Positions 54,050-62,201 of a stretch of 64,000 nt of DNA are shown here, piece after piece. This stretch comes from VRUE01 sp963824705 (GTDB lineage Bacteria > Actinomycetota > Thermoleophilia > Solirubrobacterales > 70-9). Below the pieces are notes generated by a model. It saw only the letters and a list, made by a program, of their open reading frames with translations, did no database searches and was not told the origin of the DNA. Both the position numbers and the translations under genes were made by a program. Location of the stretch: positions 372,001 to 436,000 of the forward strand of contig CAWGQE010000003.1 of the NCBI GenBank assembly GCA_963824705.1, read 5' to 3'. The stretch's first letter is position 1; each line of letters starts with the position of its first letter.

Positions 54050-54793
54050 ATGCCCGACATCAAGCCACAGGTCTACAAGGACGACCGTCCAGCCTCCTAC
54101 TTCGACCAGTTTCACGCGTCGGCGCGCAAGGGAGTCGGCTGGACCTACCCGCTGGTCCGGACCATCGTCTCGCTGCCGACGCTGCTGATTTACCGGGTGC
54201 GTGCGATCGACGTCAAGAACGTGCCGAAGACGGGCCCGCTGCTGCTCGCCCCCAACCACTTCAGTCAGATGGATCACTTCTTCGTCGGCCTCTACCTGCG
54301 CCGCCAGATTCGCTTCATGGCGAAATCGCAGATGTTCGGCCCGCACGTTCTCACCTATATCTACAAGCACGGCGGGGTCTTTCCGGTGCGCCGCGGCCAC
54401 CATGACGAGGAGGCCTTCAAGACCGCCTTCACGATCCTCGGCCAGGACGGCATGCTGCTGGTCTACGCCGAGGGTGGGCGCTCGCGCAACTATGAGTTGG
54501 GCGAGGTAAAACCCGGCATCGGGCGGATCGCGCTCGAGACCGGCGTACCGGTCGTACCGGTCGCGATCCACGGCTCAGCCAAGGTGCGTCGCTGGAAGCG
54601 CTTCCGCTTCCCCAAGGTCACCGTGCAGTTCGGCGAGCCGATCTCGTTCCCCAGTGAGGAGTCGCCGAGCCACGAGCGTCAGCTCGAGGTTGCGACCGAG
54701 GTCTTCGGCCACGTACGGGAGATGTACGAGGACCTGGTTACTCGTAGCGGTCGCCGAGCTTCTCGAAGAAGCTCGAATCGTGCCCGGGCGTGA
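54050..54793 (+). CDS. 1-acyl-sn-glycerol-3-phosphate acyltransferase-like
   Basis: The 247-residue product has the PlsC motifs NHFSQMD (HX4D), the phosphate-binding EGGRSRN and VPVVPVAIHG. It probably acylates a lysophospholipid at the membrane. The position after glpK links it with glycerolipid synthesis. The C-terminal 20 residues are basic and overlap the convergent lactonase gene by 56 bases. Confidence 0.9.
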   Translation: MPDIKPQVYKDDRPASYFDQFHASARKGVGWTYPLVRTIVSLPTLLIYRVRAIDVKNVPKTGPLLLAPNHFSQMDHFFVGLYLRRQIRFMAKSQMFGPHVLTYIYKHGGVFPVRRGHHDEEAFKTAFTILGQDGMLLVYAEGGRSRNYELGEVKPGIGRIALETGVPVVPVAIHGSAKVRRWKRFRFPKVTVQFGEPISFPSEESPSHERQLEVATEVFGHVREMYEDLVTRSGRRASRRSSNRARA

Positions 54794-55649
54794 CGATCGC
54801 CTGCGGGAATTCGCGACGGAACAACTTCAGCTCCTGAAGCGAGCGGCGGTAGTTGTGAGCATCGAAGGGGCGTGGCGCGAGCGGGGCGCTGCCGTCTAGC
54901 TGACCCTCGGTGTAGGTGGTGTCGCCGCCGATCACGAAATCGCGCTCGGAGAGGTGGGCGATCACCGACATGTGGCCGGCGCTGTGGCCGGGGGTGTAGG
55001 CGAGGCGGATCGAGCCGTCGCCGAAGAGGTCGAAGCAGCGGGCGAAGCTCGAGTAGGAATCGATCCCGCCGCGGTCGAAGTCGACCGTGCGGTAGTCGAA
55101 GGCATAGTCGAAGTGGGCCCGCCGGTAGCCGTTGAGCAGCGGTTTCGGCCCCACCGTCGCGGCCTCCCACTCGACCTCGCTGAGGACGAAGGTCGAGTTG
55201 GGGAACTCGGAGATCGCCGAGGTGTGGTCGATGTGCATGTGCGTCATCACGACCAGGGGGATTTCGCCCGGGTCGAGGCCGCGCGAGCGCAGCTGAGCGG
55301 GGACGTCGGTGCCGGATTCCAAGGACGGGTTGCCGAAGCGGGCGGCGAGGCCGCCGAAGTTCTCCTTGCCGTCGGTGGCGACCGACGCGTGCAGGCCGGT
55401 GTCGATGAGGATCGCGCCGGCGCTCGGGTGGCGGATGAGGAAGGCGGGCACGGGCACCGTCGCCGCGGGCTTGCCGCTGAGCAGAGCGCGCAGCAGCTTC
55501 AGCGTCTCGAACGGGCCGCCAGGCCGTTCCATCATCGTGCGTGGCCAGGTGACATGACCGGCGATCAGCGGTTCGACGCTCACCGTGGCGCCGGGAGTCC
55601 CTCCGGCAAGCGGCTCGTGCAGCGGTTTCGCCTCCACGTGCACCTTCAT
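54738..55649 (-). CDS. Metallo-beta-lactamase fold lactonase
   Basis: The 303-residue product has the zinc site THMHIDHTS (HxHxDH), the third-strand histidine in TPGHSAGHMS and the aspartate in VIGGDTTY. The pattern is that of N-acyl homoserine lactonases and related hydrolases. No signal peptide. True substrate unknown. Convergent overlap with the acyltransferase gene. Confidence 0.88.
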   Translation of the reverse strand: MKVHVEAKPLHEPLAGGTPGATVSVEPLIAGHVTWPRTMMERPGGPFETLKLLRALLSGKPAATVPVPAFLIRHPSAGAILIDTGLHASVATDGKENFGGLAARFGNPSLESGTDVPAQLRSRGLDPGEIPLVVMTHMHIDHTSAISEFPNSTFVLSEVEWEAATVGPKPLLNGYRRAHFDYAFDYRTVDFDRGGIDSYSSFARCFDLFGDGSIRLAYTPGHSAGHMSVIAHLSERDFVIGGDTTYTEGQLDGSAPLAPRPFDAHNYRRSLQELKLFRREFPQAIVTPGHDSSFFEKLGDRYE

Positions 55650-55765
55650 CGCCAGATGACATTACCTGGCTCTGGGTCGCCTATAGGCTTGCTCCATGAG
55701 CGCGGAGCGACCAAGCGTGCATATCTGGTTCTTCGCGCCGGGAGCGGAGCGCGAAACTTTACGTC

Positions 55766-56620
55766 GTGGATGAGAGCGCTCATTCGCGCATCTTCAGGGA
55801 CGGCTTGCTTGACGAGCAGGTCTGCCTGGTCTCCGGCGCGGGCAGCGGCCTGGGGCGGGAGACGGCGCTGGAGCTGACTCGCCTGGGTGCCGCGGTGGTC
55901 GGCTGCGGGCGCCGCGAGGAGCCGCTGGCGGAGACGGCTGGGCTGGCCGCCGGCCTGGCGGGCTCCTTCGAGTACGAATCGCTGGACATCCGTGAGGAGG
56001 AGGCGGTCGAGCGGCTCTTCGACGGGCTGCTGGAGCGCCACGGGCGCCTCGACGTCCTCGTCAATAACGCCGGCGGCCAGTTCCTCGCTCCGGCGGAGTC
56101 GATCAGCCCGAAAGGCTTCCGCACCGTGATCGAGCTGAACGTCGAGGGCACCTGGCTGATGACCCACGCGGCCGCGACCAAGGCCTTCATCCCCCAGGGC
56201 GGTGGCAAGGTGCTCAGCGTCACCCTCTCGCCCCACAACGGCATGCCGGGAATGGTCCACTCGGGCGCGGCGCGCGCCGCGGTCGAGAACATGATGCGGA
56301 CGCTCGCCGTGGAGTGGGCGCGCTTCGGGATCAAGACCTGCGCCCTTGCCGCCGGGCAGTTCGCGACCGAGACGCTGCTGACCAAGTATCCGCGGGTCGT
56401 CGTCGACAACCTCGAGCGCTCGATCCCGATCGGCCGCGCCGGCCGCGCCGAGGAGATGGCCTGGCTCGTCGCCTACCTCGCCTCGCCGGCGGGGGACTTC
56501 TTCTCCGGCACGACGATCACGATCGACGGCGCTCGCGACAACTGGGCCGGGCCGTGGCCGCCGGAGGCGATCGCCGAGGAAGGCAAGCCGGTCGCCGAGG
56601 AGCGCCGCCCGAAGGAGTGA
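55766..56620 (+). CDS. SDR, peroxisomal trans-2-enoyl-CoA reductase-like
   Basis: The 284-residue product (GTG 55766) is a short-chain dehydrogenase: VSGAGSGLGRETALELTRLGA for the nucleotide, LVNNAGGQF, VEWARFGIKTCALAAG and the C-terminal TTITIDGARDNWAG. The catalytic Tyr-x3-Lys is replaced by HSGAARA, as in trans-2-enoyl-CoA reductase (PECR) relatives. It is likely to act on acyl-CoA intermediates. Confidence 0.85.
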   Translation: MDESAHSRIFRDGLLDEQVCLVSGAGSGLGRETALELTRLGAAVVGCGRREEPLAETAGLAAGLAGSFEYESLDIREEEAVERLFDGLLERHGRLDVLVNNAGGQFLAPAESISPKGFRTVIELNVEGTWLMTHAAATKAFIPQGGGKVLSVTLSPHNGMPGMVHSGAARAAVENMMRTLAVEWARFGIKTCALAAGQFATETLLTKYPRVVVDNLERSIPIGRAGRAEEMAWLVAYLASPAGDFFSGTTITIDGARDNWAGPWPPEAIAEEGKPVAEERRPKE

Positions 56621-56629
56621 CGGGGCGCG

Positions 56630-57121
56630 CTATTTGCGCGGCTCGAGGATGACCAGCGGGATTTCGCGGCCTTTGCTGCGAGCCTGGTAGTCGGCGTAGC
56701 CGTGGTAGCTCTTGATGACCACCGGCCAGAGGCGCTCGCGCTCCTCGGTGTTGGCGACGCGGGCGTGAACGGGTCGCCGCTCGCGGCCGACCTGGGCGGT
56801 CGTGTCGGGGTTCGCCATCAGGTTGTGGTACCAGGCGGGGTGCTTGGGATAGCCGCCTTTGGAGGCGACGACGACGAGGTCGGCGCCGTCTTTGATGTAG
56901 AGGAGCGGCGAGGTGCGCTTAGTGCCGCTCTTGGCGCCGACGTGGTCGAGCAGCAGCATCTTGCCGCCGACCCCCGGGATCGTGTGGCCGAGGCGCCCAC
57001 CCGTCCTCCGGTAGAGAAACGTGTGGGCGCCCATGAAACGGCGCGTAAGGGGCCAGACTCGATCCCCGATGTCGAGGTAGAGGACCTTCGACCTGCCCTC
57101 TGGGGGATTGCCCTCGCTCAG
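56630..57121 (-). CDS. DUF385 / F420-dependent nitroreductase-family protein, start uncertain
   Basis: The protein belongs to the deazaflavin-dependent (DDN/DUF385) family: GKMLLLDHVGAKSGTKRTSPLLYI, VVVASKGGYPKHPAWYHNLMANP and WPVVIKSYHGYADYQA. The first canonical start is ATG 57034 (134 residues), but family-like sequence (LYLDIGDRVWPLTRRF) extends upstream, up to a CTG at 57121 that overlaps the TGA of the upstream SDR gene and gives (M)SEGNPPEGRSKV, 163 residues. I extend the feature to that codon as the more natural N-terminus. Substrate unknown. Confidence 0.75.
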   Translation of the reverse strand: MSEGNPPEGRSKVLYLDIGDRVWPLTRRFMGAHTFLYRRTGGRLGHTIPGVGGKMLLLDHVGAKSGTKRTSPLLYIKDGADLVVVASKGGYPKHPAWYHNLMANPDTTAQVGRERRPVHARVANTEERERLWPVVIKSYHGYADYQARSKGREIPLVILEPRK

Positions 57122-57948
57122 GTGTACATCCCCCCGAACATCCCGCCGGTCACGTTCAGCACCTGGCCCTGCATGTAGTTGGCCAGGGGAGAAGCGAGGA
57201 ACAGGACCGGGCCGGAGGCCTCGGCGGGCGTCGCCGGGCGGCCGAGCGGGATGATCGCCGAGGCCATCGCCCGCATCTGCTCGGGGATGCCGAGCTCGAT
57301 CTTCTCGCCGCCCGGTGCGGTCATCTCTTCGCCGGCCTCTTTGGCGGCGGTCAGTCGCGTTTCGACGAATCCGAAGGCGACGGCGTTGACGTTGATCTTG
57401 AACTGGCCCCACTCCTTGGCCAGCGTTTTGGTCATGCCGACGACGGCCATCTTGGCGGCCGAGTAGTTGATCTGGCCGGCGTTGCCCATCGTCCCCGAGG
57501 TCGAGGAGATGTTGATCAGCTTGCGGAAGACCTCTTTGCCCTCGCCCCGCTCAGCCTTGGCCGCCTCGCGCCAGTGCGGCGCCAGCGCGCGAGCGACGCG
57601 GAAGGGGACGATGGTGTGGATGTCGAGCATTGCCTGGAACTGGTCGTCGGTCATCCGGTGGGCGACGCCGTCCCAGGTATAGCCGGCGTTGTTGACGACG
57701 ATGTCGATCGCGCCGAAGGCGTCGACACCGGCGGCGACCAGCTGGTCGGGGGCGTCGGGCTTGGTCAGGTCGCCCGCGAAGACCGCGGTCTCGCCGTCGA
57801 TCTCGCCGGCGGCCTGCTCGGCGACGTCGGCGTCGAGGTCGTTGATCAGCACCTTGGCGCCCTCGCTGACGAACAGCTCCGCGGTGGCCCGGCCGATTCC
57901 CCGGGCCGACCCGGTAACGATCGCCGCTTTTCCATCAAGAAGTCCCAT
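57118..57948 (-). CDS. Short-chain dehydrogenase, FabG-like
   Basis: The 276-residue product has all classical SDR features: TGSARGIGRATAELF, NNAGY, the serine in ISSTSG and YSAAK. It resembles 3-oxoacyl-ACP/hydroxyacyl-CoA reductases. The C-terminus is Gly/Met rich (VTGGMFGGMYT). It is the first gene of a minus-strand pair with the DUF385 protein. Confidence 0.9.
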   Translation of the reverse strand: MGLLDGKAAIVTGSARGIGRATAELFVSEGAKVLINDLDADVAEQAAGEIDGETAVFAGDLTKPDAPDQLVAAGVDAFGAIDIVVNNAGYTWDGVAHRMTDDQFQAMLDIHTIVPFRVARALAPHWREAAKAERGEGKEVFRKLINISSTSGTMGNAGQINYSAAKMAVVGMTKTLAKEWGQFKINVNAVAFGFVETRLTAAKEAGEEMTAPGGEKIELGIPEQMRAMASAIIPLGRPATPAEASGPVLFLASPLANYMQGQVLNVTGGMFGGMYT

Positions 57949-58237
57949 CGATCTGCGCTCTCCTTATAGGTCGTGAAGTCGGCCGGGGAGGCTACAGGCA
58001 ATGGCGCAATCCTGGTTGACCGGCCAGTCGGCCCAGTTACCCCGCCAAACGGCTCAGATGCGCCGTTTGTGGTGCGTTCGAGTGACATAATGTCGTGTAT
58101 TAGTGACATTCATCGCGATTGGAGCGATGGTTCACTGGTCTTGAGCGTAAGTGTCTGATAGACAATACGCCGCGTCGCGAAAGCGATTGCTGACAAACGT
58201 GCCCCGGCTGCTTCACCTCCCATGAGCGGTCGGGGCA
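57949..58237. promoter_or_regulatory. 289-base intergenic region with operator-like palindrome
   Basis: No coding sequence was seen. The stretch is less GC-rich than its surroundings. GACAT-A-ATGTC (58084-58094) is a perfect palindrome and AGTGACAT occurs at 58081-58088 and again at 58103-58110. It probably holds the SDR promoter and a regulator site. Confidence 0.4.
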
Positions 58238-58699
58238 CTACATGTCGGTGTTGGACCCGCCGCCCCTCGTCGCAGCGATTGCGGCCAGATCGGCCGGCCG
58301 CATCAGGGCCAGCAGCGTGTTGCCATCGACGATCGCCAGGCCGCCCTTGCGCAGCTTCGTCTTGGCTCCGGTGAGCCGAGCGATCTCGTCGGAGAAAGAC
58401 GGCTCGTGGCCGACCAGCATCGTCTCGCCCCGGCCGGCAGCGAGGCCGGTGGAGTCGAAGCCGGCCCCGCTCAGCTCGGCCGCGATCTCGGGCTCTACCC
58501 CGAGCGCCTGGCAGGCGAGTCGCGCCGTGTCTGCCGCTCGCACCTTGGGGCTGGTCAGGCAGGCCTCGATCTCGATGCCGAGCGCCGCCAGGGCGAGGCC
58601 CGCAACCTCCGACTGCCGCTCCCCCTTCTCGGTCAGGCGACGTGCTGTGTCGTCGCCATCGCCCCGCTCGGCATCGCCGTGTCGCAGCAGGTAGATCAC
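58238..58699 (-). CDS. Phosphohistidine phosphatase SixA-like
   Basis: The 153-residue product has the histidine-phosphatase motif LLRHGDAE at the N-terminus and the second histidine in MLVGHEPSFSDEI. It matches the short SixA subgroup, which dephosphorylates phosphohistidine. Start ATG 58699. Confidence 0.9.
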   Translation of the reverse strand: MIYLLRHGDAERGDGDDTARRLTEKGERQSEVAGLALAALGIEIEACLTSPKVRAADTARLACQALGVEPEIAAELSGAGFDSTGLAAGRGETMLVGHEPSFSDEIARLTGAKTKLRKGGLAIVDGNTLLALMRPADLAAIAATRGGGSNTDM

Positions 58700-58721
58700 G
58701 CCGCAATCGTAGGGGGCGCGA

Positions 58722-59150
58722 TCAGTCGGCAGATGCGAGCTTGACGCCGCCGTCCGCGGTCACGGTCCAGTGCGGGTTGTGAGCGACCTCCCAGGGGTGT
58801 CCGTCGGGGTCGATGAAGACCGCGTTGTAGCCGCCCCAGAAGGTCTCGGCCGGCTCACGGCCGATCCGCGCGCCGGCGGCGCGCGCTTCCTCGGTCACCG
58901 TGTCGACCTCCTCGCGGGAGTCGAAATTGACGGCAAGCGTCACGCCGCCCCAACCGGGAGCGTCTTTGACCGCGCTGTCCTCTGCCAGGCGGGTCCGGTC
59001 CCAGAGGGCGACGACCATCTCGCCCGCCTGGAAGAAGACGACGTCGTCGCCGGGATCGGCGCCGGTCTTCCAGCCGAGCGCCTCGTAGAAGCGCCGCGCC
59101 CGCTCCAGGTCGGCGACGCCGAGGGTGATCACGTTGAGCTGCTGCTTCAT
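58722..59150 (-). CDS. Glyoxalase/dioxygenase (VOC) family protein
   Basis: The 142-residue product has the paired beta-alpha-beta-beta-beta units of the VOC superfamily: ITLGVADLERARRFYEALGW and FIDPDGHPWEVAHNP. Possible metal ligands are few, so it may be a resistance or binding protein. Its ATG overlaps the acetyltransferase stop by four bases. Confidence 0.87.
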   Translation of the reverse strand: MKQQLNVITLGVADLERARRFYEALGWKTGADPGDDVVFFQAGEMVVALWDRTRLAEDSAVKDAPGWGGVTLAVNFDSREEVDTVTEEARAAGARIGREPAETFWGGYNAVFIDPDGHPWEVAHNPHWTVTADGGVKLASAD

Positions 59151-59938
59151 CGGCCTGCCTCGGGCGGCGTGGACATGAGCAGCTGGTAACTGAAGATCGT
59201 CTCGAATCCCATTCGTAGGTAGAGGCTCTCACCCATCGGCGAGGCCTGCAGCGAGGCGATCTCGGCGCCCATGTCGAAGCCGGCATTGACGGCGGTCGCG
59301 GTCACCGTCCAGCCCAGCCCGCGGCCGCGGGCGTCGTCGCCGGTCCCGACCCAGTAGATGCCGGCGACGCCATGACTGACGATCGTCATCGCGATGCCGG
59401 CGGGGCGTCCGTCGAGGTCGGCGATGAAGGCTGCCGCGTTGCCGGCCGTGAGGCCGTCGTGGTTCTCGTAGAAGGCGAAGATCTCCGGCGGGAAGCCGAT
59501 GCTGGCGTAGGCACCGGTTGCGACCCGCCAGTAGTCGGCGGCGTCGCTTGCCGAGACGACCCGCCGCAGCTCGACGCCGGTGGGGAGAGGGTGCTCCTCG
59601 GGCTTGTGGTCGAGCACCATCTCCGGCATCGCATAGACCTCTTTCAGCCCGGCCGCCTTGGCGCCGTCGATCAGGTCGCGGTCCTCCGCGGCCCCCTCTC
59701 GCGCCCAGATGGCGAAGCCGCGCTCGCGGGGGGCGAAGAAGGCCTGCGCCCGCTCGATCAGCTCGTTGGGGTCGAGGTCGTCGTCGACGCGGAAGGCGGC
59801 GTTCGATATCACCGGGTGGGGCGAACGGCCGGCGCCGAAGACCCACCCGGAGCCGACCTCGATCTCCGCTCCCGGGTCGAGTTCGAACAGCTGGCGCGAA
59901 CTGTCGATCAGGTTGAGGTGAGCATCCCGGTGGGACAT
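59147..59938 (-). CDS. GNAT-family acetyltransferase
   Basis: The 263-residue product has a GNAT domain in the C-terminal half, with the acetyl-CoA loop GTGDDARGRGLGWTVTATAV and the C-terminal ESLYLRMGFETIFSYQL. The N-terminal half is a degenerate second GNAT-like unit. Substrate unknown. It is one base from the amidase gene upstream. Confidence 0.83.
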   Translation of the reverse strand: MSHRDAHLNLIDSSRQLFELDPGAEIEVGSGWVFGAGRSPHPVISNAAFRVDDDLDPNELIERAQAFFAPRERGFAIWAREGAAEDRDLIDGAKAAGLKEVYAMPEMVLDHKPEEHPLPTGVELRRVVSASDAADYWRVATGAYASIGFPPEIFAFYENHDGLTAGNAAAFIADLDGRPAGIAMTIVSHGVAGIYWVGTGDDARGRGLGWTVTATAVNAGFDMGAEIASLQASPMGESLYLRMGFETIFSYQLLMSTPPEAGR

Positions 59939-60612
59939 CAGCAGTCACCCATTCTGCTCAGCTTGCGCCGGTAGATCCTCATCGAGCTGTGGCTCCAGTC
60001 GCCGTGGGTCTGCCGGCGCAGGCTCGGGACGTCCTCGCGGTGGTAGGGCGAGCTGAGGCTCTCGGCGTGGCCGATCACGTTGCGCAGGAGAATGTGGAAA
60101 CGGCACTGGAGGAAGTGCGTCAGCTGCAGTGAGGCACGCAGTTGGGCGGGGTCTCCAAGCACGTCAGCATCGCTGAAGCCGGTGTGCTCGATCCCGATCG
60201 CGGTCCAGTTGAGCCCGACGGTGTGGCGGCAACGGGTCCGCAGGTTGACCAGCTGGAAGATGTGCCCCGAGGAGGAGACGACGAAGTGGGCGCAGACGTT
60301 GGGTAGCTCGTGGAGCTCCGGATCGGCGACGTCGGGGGCGAACGTGTTGTAGACGGCCGCGGCGGTGCCGGCTTCGGCGAAGTGCTCGACGATCACATGT
60401 GGATGCCGCAGTCGCCAGGTGTGTTCGCCGTAGTGGCGTCGCGAGTAGGCGGCCATCTGGCGCTTGCGCTTCGGCGGGAAGGGGATCAGCCAGCGGGTGA
60501 TGTCGGGCCGCAGCTGCTGTGGCGAGGTGGCTCCGGCGAGCGGCCCCAGCGGCAACGCGACCGCGCACGCCAGGAGCGCCGACCTGACCAGGAGTCGGGC
60601 TCTGAAGTTCAG
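59938..60612 (-). CDS. N-acetylmuramoyl-L-alanine amidase-like, start uncertain
   Basis: The protein resembles amidase_2/PGRP enzymes cutting peptidoglycan: VIVEHFAEAG with the first His, FVVSSSGHIFQLV, IGIEHTGFSD and VIGHAESLSS with further zinc ligands. The first canonical start is TTG 60555, but in-frame sequence upstream encodes a convincing signal peptide (LLVRSALLACAVALPLGPLAGA). The only suitable codon is CTG at 60612, overlapping the TGA of the upstream gene. I therefore place the start there (224 residues). The protein is presumably exported. Confidence 0.78.
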   Translation of the reverse strand: MNFRARLLVRSALLACAVALPLGPLAGATSPQQLRPDITRWLIPFPPKRKRQMAAYSRRHYGEHTWRLRHPHVIVEHFAEAGTAAAVYNTFAPDVADPELHELPNVCAHFVVSSSGHIFQLVNLRTRCRHTVGLNWTAIGIEHTGFSDADVLGDPAQLRASLQLTHFLQCRFHILLRNVIGHAESLSSPYHREDVPSLRRQTHGDWSHSSMRIYRRKLSRMGDC

Positions 60613-61061
60613 GAGTTGCCGCCGATCGCTTGTTGGCTCAAGGGGTCGCCCCGGGAGGCGAGGTAGCGGTCGAGTGCACGGGAGCGTTCCGTGTCCTCGT
60701 AGACCTCGTAGTCGCGCAGTAGGCCCCAGCGGATCTGCCCCCAGATCACGTAGCGGTTCTCGTACACCCGCTCGCCCGTGGGCGAGTCGAGGTAGTTGCG
60801 GCCGCGGACGCAGATCGTCTGCTTCCAGGGAAAGCCCTTGAGCACGACCTCATCCGGCCAGATCTGGACGCCCACGTCGGCGAACCGCCGTAGCCAGGTC
60901 TCCAGTTGGGCCTTGCTGTCGATCACGCCGCCCCAGGAGTTGTCGCCAGGGAAGCGGAAGCGGATGTCCTTGGCATCCATCCGTAGGAGCGGCCCGATCT
61001 CCCCTTCGCTCGCCCGGGCCATGTTGTGGGCGATCAGCTTCTTGCCAAGCCAGGACAGCAT
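60609..61061 (-). CDS. NTF2/SnoaL-like protein
   Basis: The 150-residue product begins MLSWLGKKLIAHNMARASEG and has an NTF2-like pattern: IGPLLRMDAKDIRFRFPGDNSWGG, a central helix SKAQLETWLRRFAD and later strands with YENRYVIWGQIRWGLLRDYEVYED. No function can be assigned. Its stop overlaps the proposed CTG start of the amidase. Confidence 0.7.
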   Translation of the reverse strand: MLSWLGKKLIAHNMARASEGEIGPLLRMDAKDIRFRFPGDNSWGGVIDSKAQLETWLRRFADVGVQIWPDEVVLKGFPWKQTICVRGRNYLDSPTGERVYENRYVIWGQIRWGLLRDYEVYEDTERSRALDRYLASRGDPLSQQAIGGNS

Positions 61062-61168
61062 CGAGACCTCCTTGCCGTGAATCGGTCTCGCGGAAACTAG
61101 CGCGGGCGTAGTGGGAGAGTTTCTCGCTCCCGGGCCTTAAGTGGAGGGACGTCTCGATATATGGCACT

Positions 61169-61408
61169 ATGTATGGCGTGAAGAGGACGACTATTTACCT
61201 GACTGAGACCCAGAAGCAGGAGCTGGAGACCATCGCCGCTCGCACCCGGCAAACTGAGGCCCAGTTGATCCGGGAGGGAGTCGATCACGTGATCGAGCTG
61301 AATCAGCCCCGGAAACGCAAGCCCGGGCCTCTCCTTGCGCTTGACGATCCGGTGCTTGACGATCCGGAACGCGTCGAGGAGGCCCTTGAGGGATTCGGCG
61401 GCGAATGA
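61169..61408 (+). CDS. Ribbon-helix-helix antitoxin (VapB-like)
   Basis: The 79-residue product has an N-terminal ribbon-helix-helix: KRTTIYLTETQKQELETIAARTRQTEAQLIREGV. The C-terminal half is acidic and probably wraps the toxin. ATG 61169; GTG 61178 would start directly at the DNA-binding strand. ATGA overlap with the toxin gene marks a toxin-antitoxin pair, usually self-repressed at its promoter (61100-61168). Confidence 0.88.
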   Translation: MYGVKRTTIYLTETQKQELETIAARTRQTEAQLIREGVDHVIELNQPRKRKPGPLLALDDPVLDDPERVEEALEGFGGE

Positions 61409-61830
61409 TCCTCGTCGACACGAGTGCGGCGTTGCAGCTCGCCAGCTCAACTGCCCATCGGCACGCCGATGTAGTGAAGGTGATTGGCGAGCTGGCCGGT
61501 CCGTTCTTGCTCTCCCCGTTCGTTCTCGCCGAGCTCGACTACATGCTCGGCACGAGGCACGGCCAATCTGCGCAGATGGCGATGCTTGCCGAGGTGGTCG
61601 ACGGTGCCTACGAGCTGGCGCAGTTCGATCGCGGCGACATCCATTCCGCCACCAAAGTCATTCGCCAATACGAGGATCTGCGGATCGGCTTGGCCGACGC
61701 TTCGATTGTGGTCTTGGCCGAAAGGCACCAGACTGTCGATGTGCTCACTTTCGACGCGCGCCATTTCCGTGCCATGGCCGGTCCGGGGGGACGCCCATTC
61801 CGGCTGCTGCCCGATGATTACCCGGCGTAA
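61405..61830 (+). CDS. PIN-domain toxin (VapC-like)
   Basis: The 141-residue product is a PIN ribonuclease: acidic residues in MILVDTSAAL, the glutamate in LSPFVLAELDYM, and aspartates in IGLADASIVVLAERH and LTFDARHF. Such toxins cleave tRNA or rRNA. It overlaps the antitoxin gene and, by one base, the following NTF2-like gene. Confidence 0.9.
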   Translation: MILVDTSAALQLASSTAHRHADVVKVIGELAGPFLLSPFVLAELDYMLGTRHGQSAQMAMLAEVVDGAYELAQFDRGDIHSATKVIRQYEDLRIGLADASIVVLAERHQTVDVLTFDARHFRAMAGPGGRPFRLLPDDYPA

Positions 61831-62186
61831 TGGCGCCCGCTGAGGACACCCTGCGCGCCGCTTACGCCGCGTTCAACGCACGCGATATCGCCGCGGCGAT
61901 CGAGCTCATGCATCCAGAGGTCGACTGGCCAAATGCCTGGGAGGGAGGGCGGGTGATCGGACACGAGGCGGTTGCCGGTTACTGGACACGGCAATTCGAG
62001 TCGATCTCGAGCACGGTCGAGCCCGAGCGCTTTGAGCACGAGCCCGACGGCAGCATCACGGTGACCGTGCATCAAGTTGTCCGCGACGTGGAGACGGACG
62101 AGGTCCAGGCCGACACTCACGTCCTCCACCGCTACCGGTTGCAGGAAGGCCTGATCGTCCGCATGGATGTGCTGGACGCCGCCTGA
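61830..62186 (+). CDS. SnoaL/NTF2-like protein
   Basis: The 118-residue product has the SnoaL fold signature: LRAAYAAFNARDIAAAIELMHPEVDWPNAWEGG at the N-terminus, GHEAVAGYWTRQF, and strands ending HVLHRYRLQEGLIVRMDVLD. It starts in the vapC stop, so it may be co-transcribed with the toxin pair, but a role in that system is not implied by the fold. Confidence 0.82.
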   Translation: MAPAEDTLRAAYAAFNARDIAAAIELMHPEVDWPNAWEGGRVIGHEAVAGYWTRQFESISSTVEPERFEHEPDGSITVTVHQVVRDVETDEVQADTHVLHRYRLQEGLIVRMDVLDAA

Positions 62187-62201
62187 GCCTATCCTCGGCT
62201 A

